Shown: positions 11,707 to 24,847, counted from the first letter of the stretch. The stretch is DNA of 64,000 nucleotides from Manihot esculenta (GCF_001659605.2 NC_035174.2:808389-872388); one strand, 5' to 3'. Numbers and translations are program-made. The notes: generated by a model not told the origin, from the letters alone.

Positions 11707-12480
11707 GTTAGAATGGTGGGCGTGAAAAAACAGACACTTGTTTTTTAGGAGTTAATTATCCCACTATGTTTGCTGCATGATTATAACAATATTTTTTCTA
11801 AATACAACAAAATAAAAAAAATTACAGATAACAATTTTATGATTTTTCAGAAGAAATTCATATTTAAATTTAAGAGAGAATATAAAAAAATATATAGAGT
11901 TCAGAATAATTGTTCGTGATTATAGACACCTCTTCAAACAGATATATCTGTTGATTGTTGAAGACATTTTTTCAAACAGATACAGGTATATTTGAATAAA
12001 AATAATAAAAACCAATGTTTGAGAGCAGTAAGCAAATTCTTTCAGAGTATTAAACAAAAAGAGCATTTTGTCTTTCCAATGGATGAAGTTTGTTCCATTA
12101 AATCGATCCAATTTTACAAATTCTTAATTCATAATAGAAATAGTCGTCGATTCCATAATTAATTTCTAAAAACTGTTAGAACGGTGGGTATATAAACTGA
12201 TTTTGAGACGTGAAACAAAACACTTTTTTTCAGAAGTTAATTGCCCCACTATGTTTACTGCAGGATTGTGACAATACTCTTTCAAGATACAATAAAATAA
12301 AAAAAAGATCACAGACATTAATTTTTTCTAACACATTATATTTAAATTAAAATTTTCCACAATATAAACACTTCAAAAATCTTTCAATCTGTTTACATGA
12401 GAGTCTTTATTTTTATATTCTCATAACTTATTTAAACAAGTTATTAAGTTATTTTTATAACAAAGGTGTCAATGGAATGC
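11707..12480 (-). mobile_element. Decayed Copia-type LTR retrotransposon remnant
   Basis: Two related direct copies start at 11707 and 12175 with TGTTAGAA(T/C)GGTGGG and share further words (GTTAATT, CCCACTATGTTT, CTGCA, ACAATAAAATAAA-like) for roughly 150-250 bp. On the minus strand they end in ...TCTAACA, as an LTR should. Between them, minus-strand bases near 12111-12030 encode DRFNGTNFIHWKDKMLFLF, the typical N-terminal gag (UBN2-like) signature of plant Copia elements. Almost all of gag and all of pol are missing. The order LTR, gag start, LTR on the minus strand fits an internally deleted Copia element. The outer end near 12480 is approximate. Confidence 0.65.
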
Positions 12481-15400
12481 TTTTAATTTTTGAAGTTATT
12501 AATATTTTGAACTATTATTATAGACTTATTTTTAATTGTATGTGGTTGACACATTTTGATATGGTTGGCTTTTGGGGTGTCCTTCAGTTCAAGAATAAAT
12601 AGGGTTTATGGGTCTCTAATGCTTGACGTTTCTTTGTTGGGACCATGAGTACCAAAAATATATTAATCATTATAAGTGAGATTTCAGTTAACGCAATTGT
12701 TGAAACTACTTTTAAAATTATATGATTTGAAGCGAAAATAATTAAAAAGTCCCATTTGTGTGACAACTTTCTAATTGTTAAAATAACATTAAATAAATAA
12801 TATAAACCTAAGGAATTAACAACATAACTTTCTTATTATTAAAAAAACAACATAACTTTCTTATTATTAAAAAAACAAGATACTTTCTGTATGGAAATTC
12901 ATAATTTCCCTACAATTATTATAAAAATAAATTTTTTATATAATACGATAATTATTTAAAATGGATCATAAAATGTCGGTATAAGATAGGGTGACGTGAT
13001 AAGAGTCTAATAAGGTAACACGCAATTTCACTCATAAAAAGAAAATTTTAAATACAGTGGCATCCGGTTTTTTATTAAAATTCGTCCACTCCTAAAAAAA
13101 TCGAGTTTTCACATAAAATTATTATTAGCATGTATAATTTAATAAATTTTTATAATGTCTATAATCACATAATAACTGAGATTTCTCGTCAATTAGTCGG
13201 CAACACTATTACTAAATTTAAAAAAAAGTGCTATAATTAACTATATTTTCTTATAATATAAAAATTAATAATCACAAAAATAAAAGGTACACGATTATTA
13301 CATAACTACTATTTGAGTTCAGAGTAATTTTTTATACAAGCCATATTCTTTATTTTATTAACTTGTTGCAAAAGTATTAATTATCTCATTTTTTTTTTTT
13401 ATAAAATTAACCAATCGCAATAAAATTTTATTACGCCTACATCAATTTTAATTATAAAAACTTATAATAATAGAAGAATGTATTATTTTCAACTTTTAAT
13501 AATATCTACAATAATATTTTTTATAATAAGTTTTTCTCCACGAATTTTGCGCTCTCTAGATGGTCACCCTTATTAATGTCTATTCAAATTAACATTAGAC
13601 TTGTCATACCAAAATTTTAATTTTATACATATACTTTGATTACCATTTTATTTTAAATTTTAATTTTATACATATACTTTGATTACCATGAAAGGGAAAA
13701 CGAATACCTTTTACCATCACATGAATAATGACAATATGTGATTTAAGTTGTCACTTGATTTTATATGTGTTTAATTTATATAATAAAAGAATTATTTTAA
13801 TTGATATATATTTTTTTGTAGGTGATGAATGCCTTATAAAAATAACATTATTAGTTAATAATTGAGTGATCGTCACATAATACGAAAAGATAAAAACTTT
13901 AATTGTGATAATATTTTACTCCATGGATGAAATTTTAAAAATATATAATATAAAATAATGAATAAAAATATTAACAGTCACCTTTTAAATATCTGTTGAA
14001 TATTTTTTATTTTATTATAAGAAAAATATTTATTACATTACTTATTATTTTCTCTTTTTCCATCAATAAGATCATCAATTAAAAAGTTATTGTTACTGAT
14101 ATTTGTTAATATAATTTCACATTTTAATGAATTTAAATAATAAAAAAAGAATTTGTCTTTTGAGAAGGGGAAGCATGCATAAACCGAGTTAATGAGGTGT
14201 GGTGTGGGGAACAATTGGTTTGGTATTGGCCAGTGAGATTTAGATTTTGTGCATCCATAAAAGCCTTCACTTTTCAAACAAGAAAAATATCAAACTAAGG
14301 ACTTTGACTTTGTCTCTTCTTCTCTTTTGTCCCTTCTTCATCGGTAATTTGACTATTAGCCCTTCTGGAAAATTTGGTCCTTGAGAGAGAGACACAGATT
14401 TTATTAGCACCACCCACAACTATTAATAAAATTAAGCATAATTTAATTATATGTGAATTAAAAAAATTTATTCAATTATATATTAAACTTAATTTTAATA
14501 AATACATATATACGCTTTGAGAACCTTTCCTCTTCCCCTAATCTTTTTTTTTGGCTTCAAGATCCGTGAGATTAATATTGGTATGTTCATAAGTTCATAC
14601 AGAATATCCAAATCATAATAAACAGTAATGGTCTATTATTACCCACAGAAATTAGATTCTATAGTTGAATTCGTCTTTATCTTTTCCCTTTTTTTTTAAA
14701 AAAAATATTGATAATATTGAATTGTCCTCTTGACTTGGCCGATTGTGATTAATCATTCTTGACTGGGTAGCATAGCTAATCTAGTCAATTAATCATTAAT
14801 TAACAGAGCTGTGTTACATATTATTTTATATATAAAATTGGATTCGACGGACACTTAAATTCGTATAATTCATCATATTAAAAATAATTTTAATGCTATT
14901 AAATTCAATTTAATTAATATGTTGAATTCCATGTTTTCAAATAAATTGAATTGTGGTGGCTTCATACCCCACTTTAATGATCATTTTGAATTATTCATCT
15001 GTTGGAATTATGCATAAATCTACGTTCTTTGAATCATAGTAATGATTTGCACTTCTTCTAGAGATGGAAGACATCATCAACTTACCTTGAAACAACTACC
15101 TATACTTAACCAAATAAATATATTGTAGTAAAGCCAGTGTTTAAATTTGACCCAGTGGAATGGAAAATTTTATTTGTCCTAAAACTCGGGAAGAGGCATT
15201 TAGTCAAAGTAATTAACATTAATCTCCTTACTTATACAAAACCATTCATTCTTCTCCAAGTATAAATCAGATGAACTAAAATATTTTTAAAATATAATTC
15301 TATTTAAAAAAAATAGATAAAACTCACTTTACATATCTTGAATCCATAATACTCCACTTAAAAATTTATTTATATAAAACTCTTTATTTTACATCTTTTT

Positions 15401-17000
15401 AAATTATTATATTCAAATTAAATTAATTTAATTTATTCAATTCAATTTTATGTTTGAAAAATATTAAATTTCAATACATTATTTTCACAAAAGCAAAAAA
15501 AAAAATTGAATTGATCAACTCTTTATGATTGATTTTGTTGATTTTATGAGCCTTTTATAGAATAAAATATTTAATTTTATGAAATTTATAGATGATTAAA
15601 ATTTTTTTAAAAAAAAGGCTAACAAAATAGGCCTAATTGACAAATGAAACTAAAATATTTTCACTTCTAATTGATTCAATTCCTAATTCAATTTGATGTA
15701 ATTCAAGTCCTATTATTTTAAAATACATTAATTTAATGCGTTTCAGAATTAAATATTAACGTAATTATTATATTATTTTTTGACTGAAAAGCCTTCATGC
15801 TATCCATATATAAGTTGAAGACAAAATGTACTTGAGGGTTTCACAGTCTACCCTTGAATTGCAATGGGCTGAAAATCACACTCTATATGCTAGTCTCACA
15901 GATGGTGACTTTTAAATGAATAAATAATAGTCACCCACATCTTCAATGGAAAATCATACCAAAAAAAAGAAAACACCAATATTTTATGATATAAGGTCAA
16001 ATATGCATACGCAACTTCTAGAATCTTTTTTATTTCTTTTAATGAATAATGCAAAGTGTATATTATAATTATGCACCAAAACTTTGAGCCCTTTAATTTG
16101 GGTTTGGAATTATATTGAAAATTAGCATATAAAATATTTTAAAAAGAAAGGAAAAGCAGCAATTACCGGTGATGATACATATGTGATCACTTTAAAGGAA
16201 TTTACGGGGAATTGAATGAAATTTTATAAATTAAAAAAAAATGATTTTTGTATTAAAAATAATAAAAAAATAAAATAAATTAAATTTTTATAAAAAATTT
16301 TTATTTCAAATGAGGGGTATATTTACACAAAGACATTTATTAGTACACCCAATTAAGTTTAATTGTAATGGCAAGTCCTTCTCGTGCCCTTCCAAAGGAA
16401 AAAAATATATATATATATATATATTTTAAAATTTGAAAACAATTTTTAAATAATTATAATTATTAGAGAGGGAGAAAGAAAAATCTAGAAGAAGCGCATG
16501 TGGTTCTAAGGATTTATATTTGACACTCCTTTTGTTTTGTTTTTTTTTTTTTTTTTTTAAAAAAAATTGTTTTTAAGGTATTTGCTCGTAATCAATCAAG
16601 TAGAACAATGAATATATTAAATTTTAATAAAAATAAAGATAATAAGACTATATTATATATTGATTAAAATGTTATGCAAATTAAATTAATATTTTATAAA
16701 TGTTTCACTTATATATTTAGAAATATTAGCTTAAAGAAAAAACACCTGAGGGAGTATTATAGAAGGATTAATCGGTGTATAAAAAAAAAAGGGGAAGAAA
16801 TGGGTTGCATTGAATAAAATCCCATTTCTCCTTTAATGAAGTCTCCTGCGATGGCTACAGATAAACTAAAACAAAAGGAATCAACCAATACGAAGGAAAG
16901 ACTCTTTCCTATGCTAGCTCTCTTTGGTCCCTTATTACCACAGAGTCAAACGCAAGACTTGACTCTCAGCACAGCCACAGCCACCGCCTCTGCCTCTGTA
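12481..17000. other. Long AT-rich intergenic region with short tandem repeats
   Basis: No gene supported over 4.5 kb. Two tandem or near-tandem duplications are clear: a 28-bp unit starting AACATAACTTTC at 12821-12848 and 12849-12876, and a 35-bp unit starting AAATTTTAATTT at 13612-13646 and 13655-13689. A TA microsatellite lies near 16408-16425 and a long T run near 16540-16558. The last few hundred bases are the probable promoter of the NAC gene. A 91-codon open frame at 16836-17111 overlaps the NAC start and is more likely chance than a gene. Confidence 0.55.
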
Positions 17001-17003
17001 GAC

Positions 17004-17015
17004 TTATTATATATC
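17004..17015 (+). promoter_or_regulatory. Probable TATA box of the NAC gene
   Basis: TTATTATATATC about 95 bp upstream of the NAC ATG at 17108. Assigned by position and composition; another AT-rich box could serve instead. Confidence 0.4.
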
Positions 17016-17107
17016 AATCAATGTTTTTTATCTTCAAAGTTAATCTGTTCCATCACGGGCATACACAAATTATACGCCAGCAGATCATCAGAAAGAAAGC
17101 AAGAAAG

Positions 17108-18561
17108 ATGAACAGCAATAGCGCTAATACTCGTCCAGATATGGATGATGATGATGATGAGGAAGAAGAAGTTGCACTTCCAGGGTTTCGCTTCCACCCA
17201 ACTGATGAAGAACTTGTGGGGTTCTATCTTCGAAGGAAGGTTGACAAGAAACCACTCAGTATTGAGTTAATCAAACAAGTTGATATCTACAAATGTGATC
17301 CATGGGATCTTCCAAGTATGATTTCATTTATTTATCTCTGTACTGTTTCTCGTTTCTGCATGGTCATTTTTTGTGGGATTTCTTTAGAAGGAGATGCTAT
17401 AATGAAAAGACTAGGGTTTTGATAGAGAATAATCTCAGGAGATTGTTTGGATTAATTTAATTATATCGAAGTAACTTATTAATTATGTGCTTTTTTTTGT
17501 GTATGAAAGCTAGATATCTATTTTTCTGAAACATCTAGGGTTCTTTCAAACTGATAAAACTACTGTATCTCATGTATTTATTCGAAAGGAAAAGCTTGAT
17601 CAGCTTGCTTCTTTTTTTAATTACGAAATATGAAGCAGTCAATTCCAGTGCAAAGTGCAACTTTTAGATTGCATATCTTTAAAATGAGATCAAGCAAAAT
17701 AATGATACATATGAATATGTTAACTACGCAATGAAACATATGGGTTTTGTGTTTGTGGATGATACAGAGCCTAGCAGTGTTGGAGAGAAAGAAGGGTATT
17801 TCTTTTGCAAAAGAGGGAGGAAGTACAGGAACAGCATTAGACCAAATAGAGTGACAGGATCTGGATTCTGGAAAGCAACTGGCATTGACAAGCCTGTGTA
17901 CTCGCATGGAGGAGAAGGCCGAGACTGTATTGGCCTCAAGAAAACGTTAGTGTACTACCGCGGAAGTGCAGGAAAAGGCACCAAAACCGATTGGATGATG
18001 CACGAGTTTCGCCTCCCCACCAACGATAGCACCACCACCACCAACCTTGCCAATGTTAAAAGCTCTACTCAAGAAGCGGTATGAAAGAAGCTATGTATGA
18101 TATATTATATTTGTAAATAAGCCATTATTCTACGGGAAGAAATTTTATATTTCTTTTGGTTCATGAAATCACAGGAAGTATGGACGTTGTGTCGAATCTT
18201 CAAGAGAAATGTGTCGCACAGGAAGTACACATCAGATTGGAGAGAATTATCTAACAAACGTCAACCAGCTGCAATTGACACAAGCTCAAAGACATGCAGT
18301 GTAGATTCTAATAGCAGAGAAAATTACCTTAGTTTTGGTGCTCCACACATTCAATATAGCGATAAGAAGCCAGTTTTAAATCATGTCAATGAGAGGAAAC
18401 AGTTGCATGCGGAGCAGTTGAGCTCCATAACGAAGCCTGCATCATCTATGGCAACCTCGTCAAATATTCAAAGTCCTTATTGGAATGAGGCCTTCACTTA
18501 TGGCGATTGGGATGAACTTAGATCAGTTGTGGAGTTTGCTTTGGGTTCTCCTTTTCTCTAG
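17108..18561 (+). CDS. NAC transcription factor, JUNGBRUNNEN1/ANAC042-like
   Basis: Exons 17108-17315, 17768-18078 and 18175-18561 splice in frame to 301 residues. After a run of Asp/Glu at residues 13-21 comes the NAC domain: subdomain [19 protein letters not shown], then [56 protein letters not shown] and [11 protein letters not shown], ending with [11 protein letters not shown] across the last junction. The variable C-terminus keeps CSVDS-like and [12 protein letters not shown] motifs. The NAC core and the WDELRSV tail match what I recall of Arabidopsis ANAC042 (JUB1), a nuclear regulator of longevity, H2O2 and abiotic-stress responses that has also been linked to camalexin synthesis. The introns interrupt the NAC domain at the usual positions. 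The acidic N-terminal run is longer than I expect for this subgroup. It lies 6 kb downstream of the dioxygenase pair in the same orientation; a functional link is speculation. Confidence 0.93.
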
Positions 18562-19630
18562 TTTCTACAATTTCTAGCTCTCTCGCCTGTTTGGTTTTGT
18601 TTACAAAGACAATTCACTTACCATGAATTTAGCTCCGAAGAGAAAGCTCATGTAATCTATATAATGACTTGTTCTTGGAATGTTCATGGGAATTGAATAA
18701 TTAGACGATTATGTTATATGTCCAATATTTGTTTTAAATTATTTTTTTTAACTAAATAAAAAATCCTAAATTAATAAGCAAAGAGAGTTTTTATAATGTA
18801 ACTCTTACAACCATATAAATTATGATATATAAGTATTTCTCACTAATTCAAGGAAGAGTAGCTAAGCTACTTACATGACATTTATTCATGAATTACAAGA
18901 GGAAAGGCAAGAAGATAAGAAAATAAGCATGTACAAAATTACAGAACTAAAACGGAATAGCTACTTTTTCTTGTAATAATATAATTCTTTAAATCATGAA
19001 CAAATTTTGTCGAGTTTTCAAATTTATCTAATTAATAGATTTTGTACAAAAGAATTTATCATGAAAGTGTAGTATTTTGTCACATTCAGCGTTCAAACCA
19101 TACTGATAAGAGTTTTATGAACATTTGAAAATTTGATTAACAAAAATAAAAATATTTTTAATTAAAGAAAAAAAATTAAGTTAAATATAATAACTTCATT
19201 TTGTGTATAATAAAAATATGCAATATTTCAAATTATTAATCTATCATTTTATTTCTAATAATGTAGAATCATTTTTAACATTATTCTTAAAAACCATTAT
19301 TTCTTGTGTTCACAAAATCTCAATGTAAAATAAAAAATTTTATAAAAACGATAAATTTTTCTATACATTCCAGTGTCTATTTGATTTTGAAATCATTTGC
19401 AGTTTTTCTTTTTTTTTTAGGAAATTCATTTGCAGTTTAAAAAATAATTAATAACATTTGTCTGTTTGGCCCAGACGATTCGTGAAGCCGACGAGTAGTT
19501 GCAGTTACGCGAATTGGACCTGAGCTTCCAAGCCCAAATGCTCCATACTTCTGCGCTGTAGTCTATCTCAATTTCTCTCTTCTTGACGAGAAATCTTTCT
19601 CTAGTCTTATTCTGCTCCCACGTTTGGAGA
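18562..19630. other. Intergenic spacer between NAC and PER1 genes
   Basis: 3'UTR of the NAC gene followed by AT-rich sequence, then a less AT-rich segment from about 19440 that is the probable PER1 promoter. No other gene seen. Confidence 0.55.
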
Positions 19631-19639
19631 CTCAATTGT

Positions 19640-19722
19640 ATTTCCCATCTGAGAATCATTTCGGGAGTGGAATAGCAGCAAAAAAGATTCGCTTACTAGC
19701 TGGATTCATCAACGAGCAAAAG
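19640..19722 (+). other. Probable non-coding 5' leader exon of the PER1-like gene
   Basis: Bases up to 19722 end in AAAAG followed by GTAAGTTT, a strong donor site. The coding exon of the PER1-like gene begins right after an AG at 20496-20497, so an intron within the 5'UTR of about 775 bp is likely. The left end is a guess. Confidence 0.45.
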
Positions 19723-20497
19723 GTAAGTTTCCCGTTTCTTTATTATTGTTTTCTTCTACCTCATTTATTTCTTTCTTTTTTTTCCTCTTCAACTCTTTGA
19801 ATCAATCGATGTGAAAATCGTAGCTTCACCTTTACCAAGTGCAATGTGAACTTGTCTAGGCTTCTCATATTATATGATCTATTGTCTAAGAAACTTTGCT
19901 TTACTTGTTAATCGAAGATTTAGCATATTCTTGCATGCATTTGACATATTCCAGCTTACCCTTTTCTTCTTGTTAGTGTTTCTTTGTGCAAGATATTAAT
20001 CAGATTTATGAACTTTAAACTAGAACTAAAGCGTTATGGGCTATTTTAACTTTCATAGGTAAGAAATTGTCTATGTTAATCCTTGTCGAATTTGGGATGT
20101 CTCTTGGAAATTGTATTGTCAGTGGTGAATTTTTCTGCTACTTTAATCCACAAGTCCGTTAGCTACAAGAAACCCATTGAAATTATGGGGATTTCTTATC
20201 ATGGGATGGGAATACATCAATGGGAAAGAATTATCGTGACTGCTTTGATGATTAACAAGATGGAGGATATCTCTAGGGCAGGATACATGAAATAAAAAGA
20301 AAAGGGTAAGAAGGATACCTAGTGAGAACTTTAACCCTTTTTTCTTCTCCCTTTTCTTTAAAGAACTATGAAGTAATTCTTAGATGCAAACAATGATCTC
20401 TGAATTATGTTAAAGGTGCTGCTCTTGAAATGATTTTTTTGTTACATTTATTTTGGCAATTTTTTCTAGATTTCAAATTTTCATTATTTCTAATCAG

Positions 20498-23400
20498 ATG
20501 GTAGATCGATATTGGATTGGTTTGTCTCTGGTGCTTTCATGTCTCATTCAAGTTTTAGATGCCAGTGCTGGTGATGCTGATCCAGCCTACAGGTAACTTT
20601 TGTTTTCTCATGATATTGTTTTGTAGTTGGGTTGGGGCTATAGTATTATAGCCTTTACTGAGGTTAAAAATCAAAGTTGGCCATGTCCTGAGTTTCACAT
20701 TATAAATGTTTTCAAGATTTTGCATTGGTATCCTTGTGAATCACCTTATAGGTGAAAGGTCATTTACATGTAAACCAACAGAGGCTGGTCTTAATTGTGT
20801 TCCTCACATCTCCTAACCTGCTGCTCGCAAGCCCTCTCTCTCCATTTATACACAATGGCTTCAGTAGTGTTTTTCATGGCCCTTGTATATTGCTTCAGGC
20901 CTCCCGCAATTATGTTCTGGAATCTGGATATTCTGTGGCTTTATGCTCTTAGTTTATCTGAAAAGAAATCAGAGAAACATGTTACTTTTCTTACTATCAG
21001 AGGATTTTAGTCAAAATGATACCGGGATCCATTTATTTCTATTTCCTTATAGTTCTACAGTCAACACAAACTGGCGAATCCCAACTTTTTTCTTTTATGA
21101 ACACAATTGTATGAGACAAGTGCAAAAAAAATGGTGCATGCGAAGCACTGTTATTTTAAATACTGTGGAACTACATAAAGAGAGACATTGAGGCTTCACC
21201 AGATGCCATTTTTCCAATGCTTAGAGGACCTACTATGGCTACTTAGAATGAATCATTGATCCTCTCTGTTCTTCAACTGATGCAGTGACTAATTATTGTA
21301 AATGTCTCATTTTGAAACATGCATGGAAATTCGTGCAAATGGGAAAACAAACTCATGTCTGATGGTTGATTATTGTTCTCGTATATGAAATAATTGTCTT
21401 TTTATATCTTTGCCTACTTGTTCACACAGCCATGTGTGGCTAGTTGCTTGTTAAGCAATCATTATTGGCTAGTTCTCATATGTTCAACAAAAGCTTTTCC
21501 CCTCGTATCTTATTTGTTTCTGAATTTTATCACAGGTACATTCTTCTTAATTAAGTTCTTGTACAATTCCAATTTGAACAATTATACTTTTTCAAATGGT
21601 ATCATTGTAGTGGCTTTTCATTATATTTCTTGTGTTGGTTACCTGATTTTGGGTCCCTTTGGATTATGTTATAATTCGCTTCCTGGTATCCTTTGTTGAT
21701 CTAATTAATTTTTGCCTTTCCATCTAGAATAGTTCATTTTTCCTATGTGTACTGGGGAGATTTTGGTGTGTGGATAGATGATCTATTTTTTCTGTTGTGG
21801 AATTTAGGGCTTGTGTTGCACAATGTGAACAAACAGGATGTGTGGGGCAAAGATGTTTTTCACACTGCAAATTTTCATCAGATGGTTTCTCAATTGATGG
21901 TCCATGGTACATGCAAGAGCCTCTTTACTTGCGGTGGAAACAATGGGATTGCCAAAGTGATTGTCGCTACCATTGCATGCTTGATAGAGAAAAGGAAAGA
22001 GAATCATTTGGCCATGGTCCTGTCAAGTACCATGGTAAATGGCCCTTTAAGCGCGTATATGGAATTCAGGTCTGGTTTTAGTAATTTATCACTAATGGTC
22101 CTCTTTTGTCATGTTATTTCTGATCTTACCACAGTTTTCTAGATTATGCATCGACTTATTGTTTCATTACAGGAGCCAGCCTCTGTAGCTCTCTCTGCAC
22201 TCAACCTTGCAATGCATTTCCATGGTTGGCTATCATTTTTTATCCTCCTGTACTATAAATTACCCTTAAAACAAGATAAGAAGGCATACTATGAATATGC
22301 AACTCTGTGGCATATCTATGGATGCATATCGATGAACTCCTGGTTCTGGAGTGCTGTTTTCCATAGCCGGTAAGCTTCTCTTTTTGCATCAGGATGAGAA
22401 CGCACTACTGTGTGTGTCACTTGGGTATATAGAGGCAGGCCCTAAATTTTAATGTTTTCTGCTGCAATGAACTCTAGAATATAGATTTTACACGAGTGCA
22501 TCATGCCCATTTAATATGGAACAGAATGGGAACAGTGTGCAAGTTGCATAATAAATATATATTTCTAGTTTTAGCAATTGGCATATAGTTTTTTACCATC
22601 ACATACACACTGAGAAAGATATATCAAATGTAAAGATTTGTTAAAATTTTTTTCAATGTCTTATCTTGGTTTTGTACTTTAACCTGCAGAGATGTGGACT
22701 TGACAGAGAAGTTAGACTACTCTTCTGCAGTGGCATTATTAGGTTACTCACTCATTCTGGCTATACTAAGAAGTTTCAATGTGAAAGATGAAGCAGCAAG
22801 GGTCATGGTTGCTGCTCCACTGCTTGCATTTGTGACTACTCATATATTGTTCATCAACTTCTATAAGCTAGACTATGGTATTTTACCTGCCCTATTGTAA
22901 CTTACAATCTTCGTGTCCATAATTAGATCATAATATATATCATTTAGTGGCTAAAAGTATTGAAAATAGCTAAAAATATATACAGAACATAAATCTGACC
23001 GGAGCAGATTTCTTACAATAAGCCCACTGGACATGACCATGGTGTCATTAGAATCTAATTTTAAAGCTACAATGGTATGGACTTTTGGGGTTTGAAAGGA
23101 TGCTTGTTTCTAAGAGGGAATAATGCATTGTTACTGCCGTAGTACCATTTGAGCAGTTGTCTGAAGAAAGGGGGGAGAGAGAGAGTGAGAGAGAGATGTG
23201 CAGTGTGATTGTTTTTTTATTTCGTCCTATCTCTGTAATGCAGAGTTTTCTTTTAAGTAGTGGTGACAAACTGACATGATTGTGAATATGTTACAGGTTG
23301 GAACATGAAAGTTTGTGGCACAATGGCAGTGGCTCAGCTTCTCATTTGGGCAATTTGGGCTGGTGTCAGCCGCCATCCTTCTCGGTGGAAGTTGTGGGTT

Positions 23401-23583
23401 GTGGTTGTTGGAGGTGGTCTTGCAATGTTCTTAGAAATCTACGATTTCCCTCCATATAAGGGATTCTTGGACGCCCATGCTCTTTGGCATGCAACTACTA
23501 TCCCTCTTACCTACATTTGGTGGAGTTTCATCAGAGATGACGCCGAGTTCCGTACCTCTCACCTCCTTAAAAAGGCCAAGTAG
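20498..23583 (+). CDS. PER1/PGAP3-like GPI-lipid remodelling protein
   Basis: Five coding exons, 20498-20592, 21808-22069, 22173-22369, 22690-22877 and 23297-23583, join in frame to 342 residues, the usual size of plant Per1-like proteins. Residues 1-24 look like a signal peptide. A Cys-rich lumenal segment follows (CVAQCEQTGC, CFSHCKF, WDCQSDCRYHC), then FGHGPVKYHGKWPF, then about six or seven hydrophobic segments. The conserved polar and His residues of the Per1/CREST superfamily are visible: MHFHGW, WHIYGCISMNSWFWSAVFHSRD, KLDYGWNMKV, and the terminal DAHALWHATTIPLTY. Per1 (yeast) and PGAP3 (animals) act in the ER/Golgi membrane and remove the sn-2 acyl chain of GPI anchors so that GPI proteins reach ordered membrane domains. 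The C-terminal LLKKAK resembles a KKxx-type ER retrieval signal (lysines at -3 and -2 positions). All splice phases check out. A decayed duplicate lies downstream at 26240-28296. Confidence 0.93.
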
Positions 23584-24340
23584 CTATTTGGAAACAAAAA
23601 AAAATTCATGTTAAACATATGATATGTTCTTGAACCTGACAGGATATTTTTCAGGGGGGATACAAGCTGCTTAGTCAAAATATTGAATTTGGTTGAAAAA
23701 TTATTGTGATGGATCAGATAATGGTGTGGAACTGCTTATGTTTGGATTTTTTCCCCCCTCTCTCATCTTTTTTCTATAGAAATTTAGCTGAGCATCTGAG
23801 GCTTTCTTTTCCAGGCTATTCATTCAAACTGCCTAGTGATATTTTTGGTTATGATCTGTTAGATATATAAAGATTTCTTTTTTCCTTTTTTGACAACGTA
23901 CTGAATAAAAATAAGATGATATGACATGAATCATACTCATCCATCCATTTTATAAACCCGAAAGTAGCTCTTTTGGCCAACCAGTGCCTGTCTGCCACTC
24001 GCTTCAGTTAAGTTTTATTAAAAGAATCAAATTTTTTATAAAATATTACTACGGTGTCAATATTTCAATATCTCAATAACAAAAATGTCAGTGTTTACGC
24101 ATTAAAATTTTCATTTAAGCGATTTTTAAAGTTTATTTTCTTTAAAAAATTCGGTTAATATTGTTAAATGCAATAATTAACGGAATTTTTTTAAAATATT
24201 TTTTTCACCAATTGAAATACCGCTGTTGGGTTTTAATTTAAGACAAAAAAATCATAACAAGCGTAAGTCTGACGGCATGCGTATAACCACACGCATTAAA
24301 AAAATACCAACCTTCTCACTACAGGCTGCACATGCAGATC
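23584..24340. other. 3' flank of the PER1-like gene
   Basis: 3'UTR followed by AT-rich spacer; the composition becomes more GC-rich from about 24270, where the MIR168 promoter begins. No coding frame. Confidence 0.55.
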
Positions 24341-24345
24341 ACGCG

Positions 24346-24557
24346 CACGTGCTGTCACTGTAGCTCTTTTATCCCAGTGGCATTATTTCGTAATTCCTTC
24401 AAACTCCTTGCCTACTTGCTTACCACCAACCCTTAATTTTTTCCCAAAACCATTTGCTGCTGGCCTGCTGCCTTAGGATCCCATGTGGTCCGTGTGATAA
24501 CCGCAGTCGGTGCACACCTACGTGTCGCAATCCTGTTCGTCTGTGCGGACTATAAAT
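24346..24557 (+). promoter_or_regulatory. MIR168 promoter: G-box, ABRE and TATA box
   Basis: CACGTG (G-box) at 24346-24351, ACGTGTC (ABRE core) at 24520-24526, and TATAAAT at 24551-24557. The TATA box predicts transcription from about 24585, some 90 bp before the hairpin. ABRE elements in the Arabidopsis MIR168a promoter are known to give ABA and stress response, so a similar input is plausible here. Confidence 0.6.
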
Positions 24558-24673
24558 GACCACCAGTCTCACCTAATAGAGTAGGTGCAGTGTGTATCCA
24601 TAGACTTTCTCATTCTTTCTTCTTAATTCAATATCCATGTCTTTCAAAGCGAGAGATGGGGAAGTTGATTCTG

Positions 24674-24847
24674 TTACCGGCGGTCTCTAATTCGCTTGGT
24701 GCAGGTCGGGAACTGATTAGCTTCGCTTGCATATGTACGTATATGTTTTCTCCTTATTATGCCAGATGGCAAGTCTTGATTGGTTGAGATCGGACAGAAG
24801 CGAATTGGATCCCGCCTTGCATCAACTGAATCGGAGACCGCGGTGAA
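24674..24847 (+). ncRNA. MIR168: MIR168 microRNA precursor
   Basis: The 21 bases at 24692-24712 begin TCGCTTGGTG and end GTCGGGAA, matching plant miR168 as I know it. The 21 bases at 24811-24831 begin CCCGCCTTGC and end CAACTGAAT, matching miR168* (the 3p strand). The flanks extend the stem: ACCGGCGGTCTC on the 5' side pairs with GAGACCGCGGT on the 3' side, leaving about 98 bases between the arms. Having both strands at the right places on one fold-back makes this a firm call. In plants miR168 guides cleavage of ARGONAUTE1 mRNA and so sets the level of the main miRNA effector. No protein frame of note overlaps it. It lies between the PER1-like gene and its pseudogene, transcribed in the same direction. 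Confidence 0.96.

Noticed and set aside
16836..17111. 91-codon open frame just before and overlapping the NAC start
   Set aside because: No family resemblance, overlaps the NAC ATG in another frame, and contains the probable TATA box of the NAC gene; most likely chance.
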